From the NCBI GenBank assembly GCA_018610125.1, contig JAHEOI010000021.1:1-12293 (forward strand): a stretch of DNA of 12,293 nucleotides. Direction: 5' to 3'. A program made the position numbers and the translations under genes. The DNA comes from Verrucomicrobiota bacterium. Lineage in GTDB: Bacteria > Verrucomicrobiota > Verrucomicrobiia > Limisphaerales > JAHEOI01. This document shows, in pieces, positions 6,287-12,293 of this stretch. Numbering within the stretch: position 1 is the stretch's first letter; each line of letters starts with the position of its first letter. The notes under the pieces were generated by a model. It saw only the letters and a list, made by a program, of their open reading frames with translations. It was not told the DNA's origin and made no database searches.

Positions 6287-7422
6287 CGAGCACAGAAGAA
6301 GTCGAATCAATATCGGAGAAAAGCGAGCGGCTGCTGAACATCTCGATGGGCCCGCAGCATCCGTCGACTCATGGTGTCTTCCGGATGAAGGCAGTGCTGG
6401 ACGGGGAGACAGTGGTCAAGCTGACCCCGGTGTTTGGGTACCTGCATCGCAATCATGAAAAGTTGGCCGAACGGACCTCGTATCTCGGCAACATGCCGTA
6501 TACCGACCGACTCGACTATTTCTGCTCGTTAACGAACAATTGGGCCTATGCTCTCAGTGTCGAACGGCTTGCCGGGATCGAGGTCCCGGAAAGGGCCGAG
6601 TATCTCAGGGTCATCACCGCGGAGCTGACGCGATTGCAGAATCATCTCGCATTCCTTGGGTTTTTGCTCAATGACATGGGGGTTTGGGCGACCGTCTTGA
6701 TTTATGGCTTCCGAGAGCGGGAAAAGATCCTCGACCTTTTTGAATCGCTGACGGGCGCACGAATGATGTGCAATTACATGCGCTTCGGAGGGTGTCGGTG
6801 CGATGTTCCGGACGGCTGGGTTGAAGAAGCGAAGCGGATAACAGACGAATTGCCGGGGGTGCTCGATGAACTGGAGCAGCTTTTGACGGACAACGAAATC
6901 GTGGTCGCCCGGACTCAGGGTGTCGGGACCGTCCCGGGCCGGAAAGCGATCAATGCCGGGCTGACCGGCCCGGTCTTGCGGGCATCGGGGGTGAATTACG
7001 ACGTGCGTAAAGTCGATTCCTATGGCGTGTACGATCGGTTTGATTTCAGTGTTCCCTTGGGGAGCGTCGGCGATTGTTACGACCGCTTCATGCTCCGTCT
7101 GCTTGAAATGCGGCAGTCCCTCAATATCCTCAAGGCCGCACTGAACGAGCTGCCTTCCGGCCCGATTATTAACCCGAAAGCCAAAAACCGGAATTTACGT
7201 CCTCCGGCAGGGGAGGCGTATGGGCGGATCGAATCGCCAAAGGGGGAGCTCGGCTTTTACCTTGTCAGCGACAAATCGGGGACTCCGTATCGCTATCGGG
7301 TGCGTCCGCCGAGCCTCGTTAATTTGACGCTGCTTGAGGATATGTGTGTCGGGCAAAAGGTGGCTGACGTGGTCGTTATTTTGGGGAGCATCGATATCAT
7401 CCTGGGAGAGGTGGACCGTTAG
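6283..7422 (+). CDS. nuoD: Complex I subunit D (49 kDa type), quinone-site subunit
   Basis: A 379-residue peripheral subunit that forms the quinone cavity with NuoB and NuoH. G-P-Q-H-P-S-T-H-G (23-31) contains H30, and T-D-R-L-D-Y (74-79) contains Y79. By alignment from memory to Thermus Nqo4 these correspond to its quinone-head ligands H38 and Y87. Further family blocks are G-Y-L-H-R-N-H-E-K (52-60), R-A-S-G-V-N-Y-D-V-R-K (around 237-247), and the C-terminal R-P-P-S-L-V-N-L...G-S-I-D-I-I-L-G-E-V-D-R end that is intact in active complex I. The [NiFe]-hydrogenase metal-binding cysteines are absent, so this is not a hydrogenase large subunit. It overlaps nuoC by four bases. Downstream is a 182-base gap, the longest inside the operon. 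Confidence 0.96.
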   Translation: MTSTEEVESISEKSERLLNISMGPQHPSTHGVFRMKAVLDGETVVKLTPVFGYLHRNHEKLAERTSYLGNMPYTDRLDYFCSLTNNWAYALSVERLAGIEVPERAEYLRVITAELTRLQNHLAFLGFLLNDMGVWATVLIYGFREREKILDLFESLTGARMMCNYMRFGGCRCDVPDGWVEEAKRITDELPGVLDELEQLLTDNEIVVARTQGVGTVPGRKAINAGLTGPVLRASGVNYDVRKVDSYGVYDRFDFSVPLGSVGDCYDRFMLRLLEMRQSLNILKAALNELPSGPIINPKAKNRNLRPPAGEAYGRIESPKGELGFYLVSDKSGTPYRYRVRPPSLVNLTLLEDMCVGQKVADVVVILGSIDIILGEVDR

Positions 7423-7604
7423 CGAGCCGTTCCTTGGAGGATTCGAAGCCGGAGGGCATTCGAGCCTTTCGGTTGGAGTGAAAGCGCTCTGTCGACGGCT
7501 TCCTGATGTTCCGTTGCGCGGGACCGGGAAAAGAAAATTTGTATTAACGCCTTGCTCCGTACCCTTAATTGCATCGGATTTTGAAAAAGTTGGATAATAC
7601 CGCT
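7423..7604. other. Internal gap where nuoEFG would normally lie
   Basis: This 182-base stretch has no credible gene, while all other junctions from korA to nuoM are overlaps or gaps of 20 bases or less. It contains an imperfect direct repeat, ATTCGAAGCC at 7441-7450 and ATTCGAGCC at 7458-7466. It becomes visibly more AT-rich from about 7533 on. I found no flavin, NADH-binding or Fe-S motif remnants of nuoE, nuoF or nuoG in any frame. Confidence 0.6.
7569..7598 (+). promoter_or_regulatory. Possible internal promoter before nuoI
   Basis: TTGCAT (7569-7574) and GATAAT (7593-7598) are separated by 18 bases in an AT-rich stretch. The -10-like box matches five of six sigma-70 consensus positions; the -35-like box matches only three. 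A transcript from here would start about at the nuoI ATG, giving little or no leader. This is a weak candidate. Confidence 0.2.
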
Positions 7605-8192
7605 ATGGAACGAATGGCATCACACTATCGGAAGTCCGGAGGGCGTTGGCTTGGCTCCGGGATTTTGAGGGGGATGGGCGTGACCTTGAAGAACTGGATC
7701 GGGAGCTATTTTGATCCGAGCCGATTGGTGACGGTCTGCTATCCTGGAGAGCGTTTGCCCTTGCCGGAGAACAGCCGTAGCTTTCCGTTCCTGATTTATG
7801 ACGGTGACGATCCGGAAGCCGGATTGCGTTGTGTGGCGTGTCGGATCTGCGAGAAGGAATGCCCGCCCGAATGTATTCATATAGAGAATGAACGGGATGA
7901 AAACGGCAAACCGCGCAAACGTCCCGCCGTGTTCGATATCGATATTTCCGTCTGTATGAGCTGTCAGATCTGCGTCGAGGTCTGTCCGTTCGATGCCATC
8001 GAGATGGATCAGATTTATGCCATCAGCACCAACGCTCGGTTTGAGCCGTTGCGGCTGCACAAAGAGCAATTACTGAAGCCAAACGAGTATTTTCGGGAGC
8101 TCAGTCCGACCCGTTCCGCTGCTGCGGATGCACGACGGGAAGCGGAGCGGGCAAAGCAAGCGAAGAAAAAAGAGGCCGGCAAAAAGGGATAG
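7605..8192 (+). CDS. nuoI: Complex I subunit I, two [4Fe-4S] ferredoxin-like subunit
   Basis: A 195-residue subunit carrying the two clusters (N6a/N6b) that lead electrons to N2 in NuoB. Both sites are complete: C76-x2-C79-x2-C82-x3-C86-P, and C117-x2-C120-x2-C123-x3-C127-P. A linker of about 30 charged residues (93-115) separates them. An N-terminal amphipathic stretch (about 15-35) would lie along the membrane. The last 25 residues are Ala/Lys/Glu/Arg-rich and probably a surface helix. ATG 7605 was chosen; TTG 7569 (12 residues longer) and ATG 7614 are possible, and none has a strong Shine-Dalgarno sequence. It precedes nuoH, the reverse of the usual H-I order, with two bases between the genes. 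Without NuoEFG, this subunit would be the natural first acceptor from ferredoxin. Confidence 0.95.
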   Translation: MERMASHYRKSGGRWLGSGILRGMGVTLKNWIGSYFDPSRLVTVCYPGERLPLPENSRSFPFLIYDGDDPEAGLRCVACRICEKECPPECIHIENERDENGKPRKRPAVFDIDISVCMSCQICVEVCPFDAIEMDQIYAISTNARFEPLRLHKEQLLKPNEYFRELSPTRSAAADARREAERAKQAKKKEAGKKG

Positions 8193-8194
8193 CC

Positions 8195-9304
8195 ATGTGG
8201 TTGGTCATCATCCAGTTAAAAATAGGGATCATTCTTACCTTCTTTAGTCTCTTGTTTGCGGTGGCCTCGCTGGCGGAGCGAAAGATCCTGGCGCGGATTC
8301 AAAATCGGCGAGGGCCCAACCGGGTCGGGCCTTGCGGGCTTTTTCAACCGATCGCTGACGGGATCAAAATGCTTATAAAGGAGGATGTTGTCCCGCGCAA
8401 GGCCGACCGAGCACTTCACTTTTTGGCCCCGATCGTCATGGTGGCGCCGATGGTCCTTTTGTTTGGGATCTTGCCATATGGGGGAGGACTGACACTCGTC
8501 GATTTGGAGGTGGGGTTGTTGTTCTTCTTCGCGGTCAGTTCGGTCAGTGAGCTTGCTGTTTTTATGGCGGGATGGTCAAGCGCTAACAAATACTCGGTTT
8601 TTGGGGCGATGCGGGCAATCGCGCAGATGGTCAGCTACGAGGTCCCGTTGGTACTGGTTGCCATCACGCCGGTTATGGTGGCAGGGAGTCTTTCCTTGGT
8701 CCATATGGTCGAGGACCAGGCGGGATATGCGATCGGGGTTATTCCCAACTGGTTCGTGCTGACCCCGTGGGGCATTGTCGGCTTCTTGCTTCTTTTTGTG
8801 ACGAGCTTGGCAGAGGCCAATCGTACCCCGTTTGACTTGCCGGAAGGGGAGTCGGAGCTGGTGGCGGGGCACCTGACCGAATATTCCGGGTTCAAATATG
8901 CGCTTTTTTTCATGGGAGAATACTTTGGGATTTTTGCGGGTAGCGGACTGGCGGTAGCTCTTTTCCTGGGCGGAGGTGGCGCTCCCTTGCCGTTGCTTCA
9001 ATGGATCCCGCCATACCTCTGGTTTTTTGTGAAATTGGTCGTGCTTGTGGGGATTGTGATCTGGGTTCGCGCGTCGCTTCCAAGGATGCGGATCGATCAA
9101 TTGATGGACCTGTGCTGGAAGGGTTTGGTGCCTTTGGCGTTTGTCAATCTGATCGCGGCGGCAATTTGGCATTACAGCGGCGGCGGCTGGCAAGGTTGGA
9201 TTTTGGCGGGGGGATTGTTGGTCGGTGCGTATCTGATGCTGAATCGAGTCGTCCTGCGGTCACGTTGTTCCTGGGAGCGAAAATATTATCTGGCAAAATC
9301 ATGA
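8195..9304 (+). CDS. nuoH: Complex I subunit H, membrane quinone-site subunit
   Basis: A 369-residue integral membrane subunit with about eight to nine hydrophobic helices, linking the quinone cavity to the proton-pumping arm. Family signatures are clear: A-E-R-K-I-L-A-R-I-Q-N-R-R-G-P-N-R-V-G-P (27-46) with the following G-L-F-Q-P-I-A-D-G-I-K, and A-E-A-N-R-T-P-F-D-L-P-E-G-E-S-E-L (around 207-223) with the acidic loop that interacts with the quinone. G-E-Y lies in the next helix. AAAGGGA sits five bases before the ATG, one of the better Shine-Dalgarno sequences in the operon. The stop overlaps the nuoJ start as ATGA. Confidence 0.96.
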   Translation: MWLVIIQLKIGIILTFFSLLFAVASLAERKILARIQNRRGPNRVGPCGLFQPIADGIKMLIKEDVVPRKADRALHFLAPIVMVAPMVLLFGILPYGGGLTLVDLEVGLLFFFAVSSVSELAVFMAGWSSANKYSVFGAMRAIAQMVSYEVPLVLVAITPVMVAGSLSLVHMVEDQAGYAIGVIPNWFVLTPWGIVGFLLLFVTSLAEANRTPFDLPEGESELVAGHLTEYSGFKYALFFMGEYFGIFAGSGLAVALFLGGGGAPLPLLQWIPPYLWFFVKLVVLVGIVIWVRASLPRMRIDQLMDLCWKGLVPLAFVNLIAAAIWHYSGGGWQGWILAGGLLVGAYLMLNRVVLRSRCSWERKYYLAKS

Positions 9305-9828
9305 ACGTTGTCTTGTTCATCATCGCTGCTCTCATTTTGGTCGGGGCCTTGGCAACGGTGTGTGTGAGGAACTTGGTCTATTGCGCCTTGAGTCTTGCGG
9401 CAACGTTTGCCGCCCTTGGCATGCTTTACCTCGCTTTGGGCGCGGAGTTTATCGGGTGGGTCCAAATATTGGTCTACGTGGGCGCTGTCGCTGTACTGAT
9501 TGTGTTCGTCATCTTGCTGACAGCGCCCGATCGCATGCGCTCGGTCGGCCCGCTCTTTTCGAGATCACGGATCCTCGGCGTGGGAGTGAGCCTCGGGGTG
9601 TTCGGGACGATCGCTTACGCCGTCCACAAGAGCGGCTCGCTGAAGGGGTCGCTTTCGATGCCTGCCGAAACCGATATGCAGTCGATCGGCGAGGAGCTGC
9701 TTTCGAGCTATCTGGTGCCGCTCGAGGCGACGGGAGTCCTGTTAACGGTGGCATTGATCGGAGCGGTGCTGTTTGCCCGGGAGGAGCCTGTCGAAGGCAG
9801 CGAGGAGAGCCAAGAGAGCAAAGATTAG
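9301..9828 (+). CDS. nuoJ: Complex I subunit J
   Basis: A 175-residue membrane subunit with five hydrophobic helices: about 2-20, 25-48, 52-75, 90-108 and 138-158. The third helix has the family block G-W-V-Q-I-L-V-Y-V-G-A-V-A-V-L-I-V-F (about 51-68), which includes the flexible helix that changes shape during turnover in studied complex I. The C-terminal tail is acidic (Glu/Ser-rich). The start was set at the ATG of the ATGA overlap with nuoH, because codons further upstream in this frame lie within nuoH and do not resemble the family. nuoK follows after 13 bases. Confidence 0.94.
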   Translation: MNVVLFIIAALILVGALATVCVRNLVYCALSLAATFAALGMLYLALGAEFIGWVQILVYVGAVAVLIVFVILLTAPDRMRSVGPLFSRSRILGVGVSLGVFGTIAYAVHKSGSLKGSLSMPAETDMQSIGEELLSSYLVPLEATGVLLTVALIGAVLFAREEPVEGSEESQESKD

Positions 9829-9841
9829 GGATCAAGGAATT

Positions 9842-10153
9842 ATGTCGACATTGCAGGTATTACTGACCGTTTCGGCGTTGCTGTTTTGTTTGGGACTCAC
9901 CGCGGCTTTGACCCGTCGGAGTGTCATCATGATTCTAATCGGGATCGAGCTGATGCTCAATGCGGCGAACTTGAACTTCATCGTGTTCTGGCGGGCTCAC
10001 GGTGACAGCGACCCCTCCGGCGGCTTCATGTTTGCGCTTTTCGGTATCGCGGTCGCCGCGGCCGAGGCGGCGGTGGGGCTTGCGTTGATCCTGCTGGTGT
10101 ATCGGCATTATCGATCGACTCGCTCGGAGGATTTAAACAAACTGAAAGGATAG
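9842..10153 (+). CDS. nuoK: Complex I subunit K (antiporter-associated, MrpC-like)
   Basis: A 103-residue membrane subunit with three helices, the usual length. I-G-I-E-L-M-L-N-A-A-N-L-N-F (33-46) contains the essential membrane Glu, E36, at the same number as in E. coli. A-A-A-E-A-A-V-G-L (72-80) contains the second, E75, equivalent to E. coli E72. Both acidic residues of the proton path are therefore present. AAGGA lies a few bases before the ATG. The frame remains open upstream into nuoJ, but those residues are basic and unlike the family, so the ATG at 9842 is preferred. nuoL starts eight bases after the stop. Confidence 0.96.
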   Translation: MSTLQVLLTVSALLFCLGLTAALTRRSVIMILIGIELMLNAANLNFIVFWRAHGDSDPSGGFMFALFGIAVAAAEAAVGLALILLVYRHYRSTRSEDLNKLKG

Positions 10154-10161
10154 CCCCCCTC

Positions 10162-12207
10162 ATGCGCTGGACCACGACCCTTCTCTGGATCATTCCGGTT
10201 CTGCCGGTGGCGGCTGCGGGCGTCATCGCTTTGTTGAAGCAACGGCGACGCACCGCTGCTGCGGTCATTGCCGTCACCGCTCAAAGCGTGGCCTTTTTAT
10301 TGAGCGGCATTGCGTTTGCCATGGCGCTTGGGCTTGGGGAAAGCGGAGAAGAGGCGGGCCGAGAGGTGTGGAATTTCGTTTGGCTGACATTCGGCAATAC
10401 ACCGTTGCGGCTCGGGATCGTCCTCGATCCATTGAGTGCGAGCATGATGCTGATGGTTTCGCTGGTGGGCTTGCTCATTTTCCTATTCAGCGTGCGGTAT
10501 TTGGCAGCGGATGCGAATTTCACGCGCTTCTTTGGCATGATCTCACTTTTTTCGGGGGCCATGCTCGGTCTGGTCGTCGGAAACAGCCTTTTGTGGCTAT
10601 TTGTGTGCTGGGAGCTGGTCGGGGTGGCCTCATACTGGCTGATCGGGTTCTGGTATGAAAACAGAGCGGCGACAGCGGCCGCGCAAAAGGCCTTTATCAC
10701 GACCCGCATCGGCGATCTCGGCCTCTTTATCGGGATGCTCTGGCTGTATGCCGAAACCGGGACGCTCCTTTTTTATGATGGTGGCGAGGGATGCATTGAG
10801 GCCGCGAGCCTGGCGCCAATGGCCAAGCAGATGACCTCGCTCGGCTTGATGGTTCCGACCGGCATTGCCCTCTTACTCTTCCTCGGGGCAATGGGTAAAT
10901 CCGGGCAATTTCCGTTGCACACTTGGCTTCCGGACGCCATGCAGGGTCCCACACCGGTGAGTGCTCTGATTCACGCTGCAACGATGGTGGCGGCCGGCGT
11001 CTTCCTGGTAGCCCGTATGTTTCCTTTGTTTGAGCTTGGCTCGGGGGGAGGTAGCTCGACCGCACTGATCGTGGTGGCCTGGATCGGGGCCGTTACCGCA
11101 TTCTTCGCCGCCGCTCTTGCCGTGGCCGAGAATGACATCAAGCGGATCCTCGCGTATTCCACAATTTCTCAGCTCGGCTACATGATGCTTGCTCTTGGTG
11201 TCGCCGGCGTCGGGGTGGCCCTTTTTCATCTCATCGCCCATGCCTTCTTTAAAGCGCTGCTGTTCCTGGGGGCCGGATCGGTCATGGCCGGCTGCCATGA
11301 GGAACACGACATCCGAAGAATGGGAGGCTTGCGCCGCTTCATGCCACTCACGTTTGTCACCTATGGGATCGGGATGATGGCCCTTTCGGGATTTCCGCTC
11401 TTTTTTTCCGGTTTTTGGAGCAAGGAAGCGATTCTGCATCATGCTTGGGAATGGCCTGTCTCGATCGGGCCGTTTGTCCTGGCTATCGGGGGCGTCTTTC
11501 TCACGGCGTTTTATATGACGCGCCAAATGGGTTACATCTTTTTCGGCAACTATCGTCATCCCGAGAAAAGCTCGCCCCCATGCGAGAGCCCATCCCTGTT
11601 GACGGTGCCGTTATTTCTGCTGGCGGCGGGCTCGATCTTGCCGGGTGTCCTGGCTACGCCGGTTTGGCCTTGGTTCCAAAGCTTCCTTGAAGGAAAAGAA
11701 GCCGTCCTTGACTGGTCGGCGGTCACCTTCCCAAAGGTTTACTGGCTTATGGCGGTGTCGACCGCCCTCGTGTTGGGCGGCGTGGGACTTGGAATTCGGA
11801 TCTACGCGGTAAGGTGGCAAAAGGGAGCCGAGGAACCGGACCCGTTGCAGTTCCGGATGCCTCGGGTTTTTCGGTCACTCCGCTTCGGCTTGGGAATCGA
11901 TCAATTTTATAACGCCGTGATTGTGCGAGCCCAAGATTGGCTTGGCCTCTCGGCGAATTGGATGGATCGCTATCTCTTCAACCGGGTCGCCATCGCGCTG
12001 TCATCCGTCTGGTTGCTCCTTTCTCATATCAGTCATGCGACCGATCGCTTCGTTTTGAATGGCGGATTCGATGCGGCCTGTTCGGCTGTTCGTAAATGGG
12101 CCGGTGATCTTTCCGTGGGCAATAACGGCCAGATCCAGCTTTATTTGCGCGTGATCGGTCTCGGGATGGTCGTTTTGCTGGTTCTTTACGCATGGATGCC
12201 TTTATGA
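10162..12207 (+). CDS. nuoL: Complex I subunit L, distal antiporter-like proton pump
   Basis: A 681-residue membrane subunit with the long antiporter-like core and a C-terminal extension expected of NuoL (lateral helix plus a final anchoring helix near 660-680). Proton-path residues are in place: E151 in C-W-E-L-V-G, K245 in M-G-K-S-G-Q-F-P-L-H-T-W-L-P-D-A-M, H271 in A-L-I-H-A-A-T-M-V, K327 in A-E-N-D-I-K-R-I-L-A-Y-S-T, and H360/K364 in H-A-F-F-K-A-L-L-F-L. The block F-F-S-G-F-W-S-K-E-A-I-L follows. Nothing indicates an MrpA-type fusion or loss of function. AAAGGA is about 11 bases before the ATG. The stop overlaps the nuoM start as ATGA. Confidence 0.96.
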   Translation: MRWTTTLLWIIPVLPVAAAGVIALLKQRRRTAAAVIAVTAQSVAFLLSGIAFAMALGLGESGEEAGREVWNFVWLTFGNTPLRLGIVLDPLSASMMLMVSLVGLLIFLFSVRYLAADANFTRFFGMISLFSGAMLGLVVGNSLLWLFVCWELVGVASYWLIGFWYENRAATAAAQKAFITTRIGDLGLFIGMLWLYAETGTLLFYDGGEGCIEAASLAPMAKQMTSLGLMVPTGIALLLFLGAMGKSGQFPLHTWLPDAMQGPTPVSALIHAATMVAAGVFLVARMFPLFELGSGGGSSTALIVVAWIGAVTAFFAAALAVAENDIKRILAYSTISQLGYMMLALGVAGVGVALFHLIAHAFFKALLFLGAGSVMAGCHEEHDIRRMGGLRRFMPLTFVTYGIGMMALSGFPLFFSGFWSKEAILHHAWEWPVSIGPFVLAIGGVFLTAFYMTRQMGYIFFGNYRHPEKSSPPCESPSLLTVPLFLLAAGSILPGVLATPVWPWFQSFLEGKEAVLDWSAVTFPKVYWLMAVSTALVLGGVGLGIRIYAVRWQKGAEEPDPLQFRMPRVFRSLRFGLGIDQFYNAVIVRAQDWLGLSANWMDRYLFNRVAIALSSVWLLLSHISHATDRFVLNGGFDAACSAVRKWAGDLSVGNNGQIQLYLRVIGLGMVVLLVLYAWMPL

Positions 12208-12293
12208 GCTCGATACCGTGGATCACTCTCCTTATCGTCACGCCGCTGGCCGGCGCTCTCGTACTGTCGTTGATGCCGCCGTCACGAGCGAAG
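12204..12293 (+). CDS. nuoM: Complex I subunit M, N-terminal fragment at the window edge
   Basis: Thirty codons are visible from an ATG that overlaps the nuoL stop as ATGA. The translation opens M-S-S-I-P-W-I-T-L-L-I and continues as a single hydrophobic helix with a T-P-L-A-G-A-L motif, ending in a basic turn. This fits the first transmembrane helix of NuoM (compare the F-L-P-L-x-G-A type starts of the family). Identity rests mainly on position after nuoL, since NuoL, NuoM and NuoN starts look alike. The rest of the gene, and any nuoN or second nuoM, is outside the window. Confidence 0.8.
   Translation, partial: MSSIPWITLLIVTPLAGALVLSLMPPSRAK

Noticed and set aside
6283..7422. nuoD as a membrane-bound [NiFe]-hydrogenase large subunit (Ech/Mbh type)
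   Set aside because: The paired CxxC metal ligands at both ends are missing, the quinone-site His and Tyr are present, and NuoA, J, K and L are of the complex I form.
7334..7597. Open frame of 87 codons spanning the nuoD end and the gap
   Set aside because: Most of it overlaps nuoD out of frame, and the remainder has no NuoE/F/G or ferredoxin motif.
10873..11559. Minus-strand open frame of 228 codons opposite nuoL
   Set aside because: The translation is highly charged and His/Arg/Lys-rich, as expected for the antisense of transmembrane helices. nuoL is intact on the plus strand.
1..12293. CRISPR arrays, tRNA/rRNA genes, transposases, attachment sites
   Set aside because: No regularly spaced repeats, cloverleaf or rRNA-like segments, or mobile-element genes were recognised on either strand.

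Overview
The window holds most of one long, compact plus-strand operon. It joins a two-subunit 2-oxoacid (probably 2-oxoglutarate):ferredoxin oxidoreductase, korA-korB, to the membrane arm and quinone-reducing part of a respiratory complex I. The complex I gene order is nuoA-B-C-D-I-H-J-K-L-M, with nuoM cut by the right edge. A PocR-domain/AraC-type regulator lies upstream on the same strand. At the left edge, on the minus strand and divergent from the regulator, is the start of a membrane-anchored PQQ-like beta-propeller protein.

The organism is a bacterium of moderately high GC by eye. Membrane-anchored propellers with a W-P-x-F-R-G-x-x-R-D-G-I entry motif, PocR-AraC regulators and this style of NuoI (CxxCxxCxxxCPPEC...CMSCQICVEVCPFDAI) remind me most of Verrucomicrobiota or their PVC relatives. 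That assignment rests on remembered family resemblance and is tentative.

Layout: 1-281, minus-strand propeller gene (partial); 282-634, divergent intergenic region with short repeats and a palindrome just before the regulator; 635-1525, regulator; 1526-1859, non-coding leader of the operon with a small tandem repeat; 1860-4659, korA and korB; 4680-7422, nuoABCD; 7423-7604, an unusually long internal gap; 7605-12293, nuoI, H, J, K, L and the start of nuoM. Several junctions are ATGA stop/start overlaps (C/D, H/J, L/M) and the others mostly a few bases, so translation is probably coupled.

How the genes work together: KorAB oxidises a 2-oxoacid with CoA and passes electrons to ferredoxin. The adjacent complex I has the N2-cluster subunit (NuoB), the quinone-site subunits (NuoD, NuoH), the two-cluster ferredoxin-like subunit (NuoI) and the proton-pumping subunits. 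No NADH-oxidising module (nuoE, nuoF, nuoG) is present where it usually sits. The gap between nuoD and nuoI is at exactly that place. The simplest reading is a ferredoxin-driven (or KGOR-driven) complex I, which in reverse could make reduced ferredoxin for CO2 fixation. The main caveat is that nuoEFG may be encoded elsewhere in the genome.
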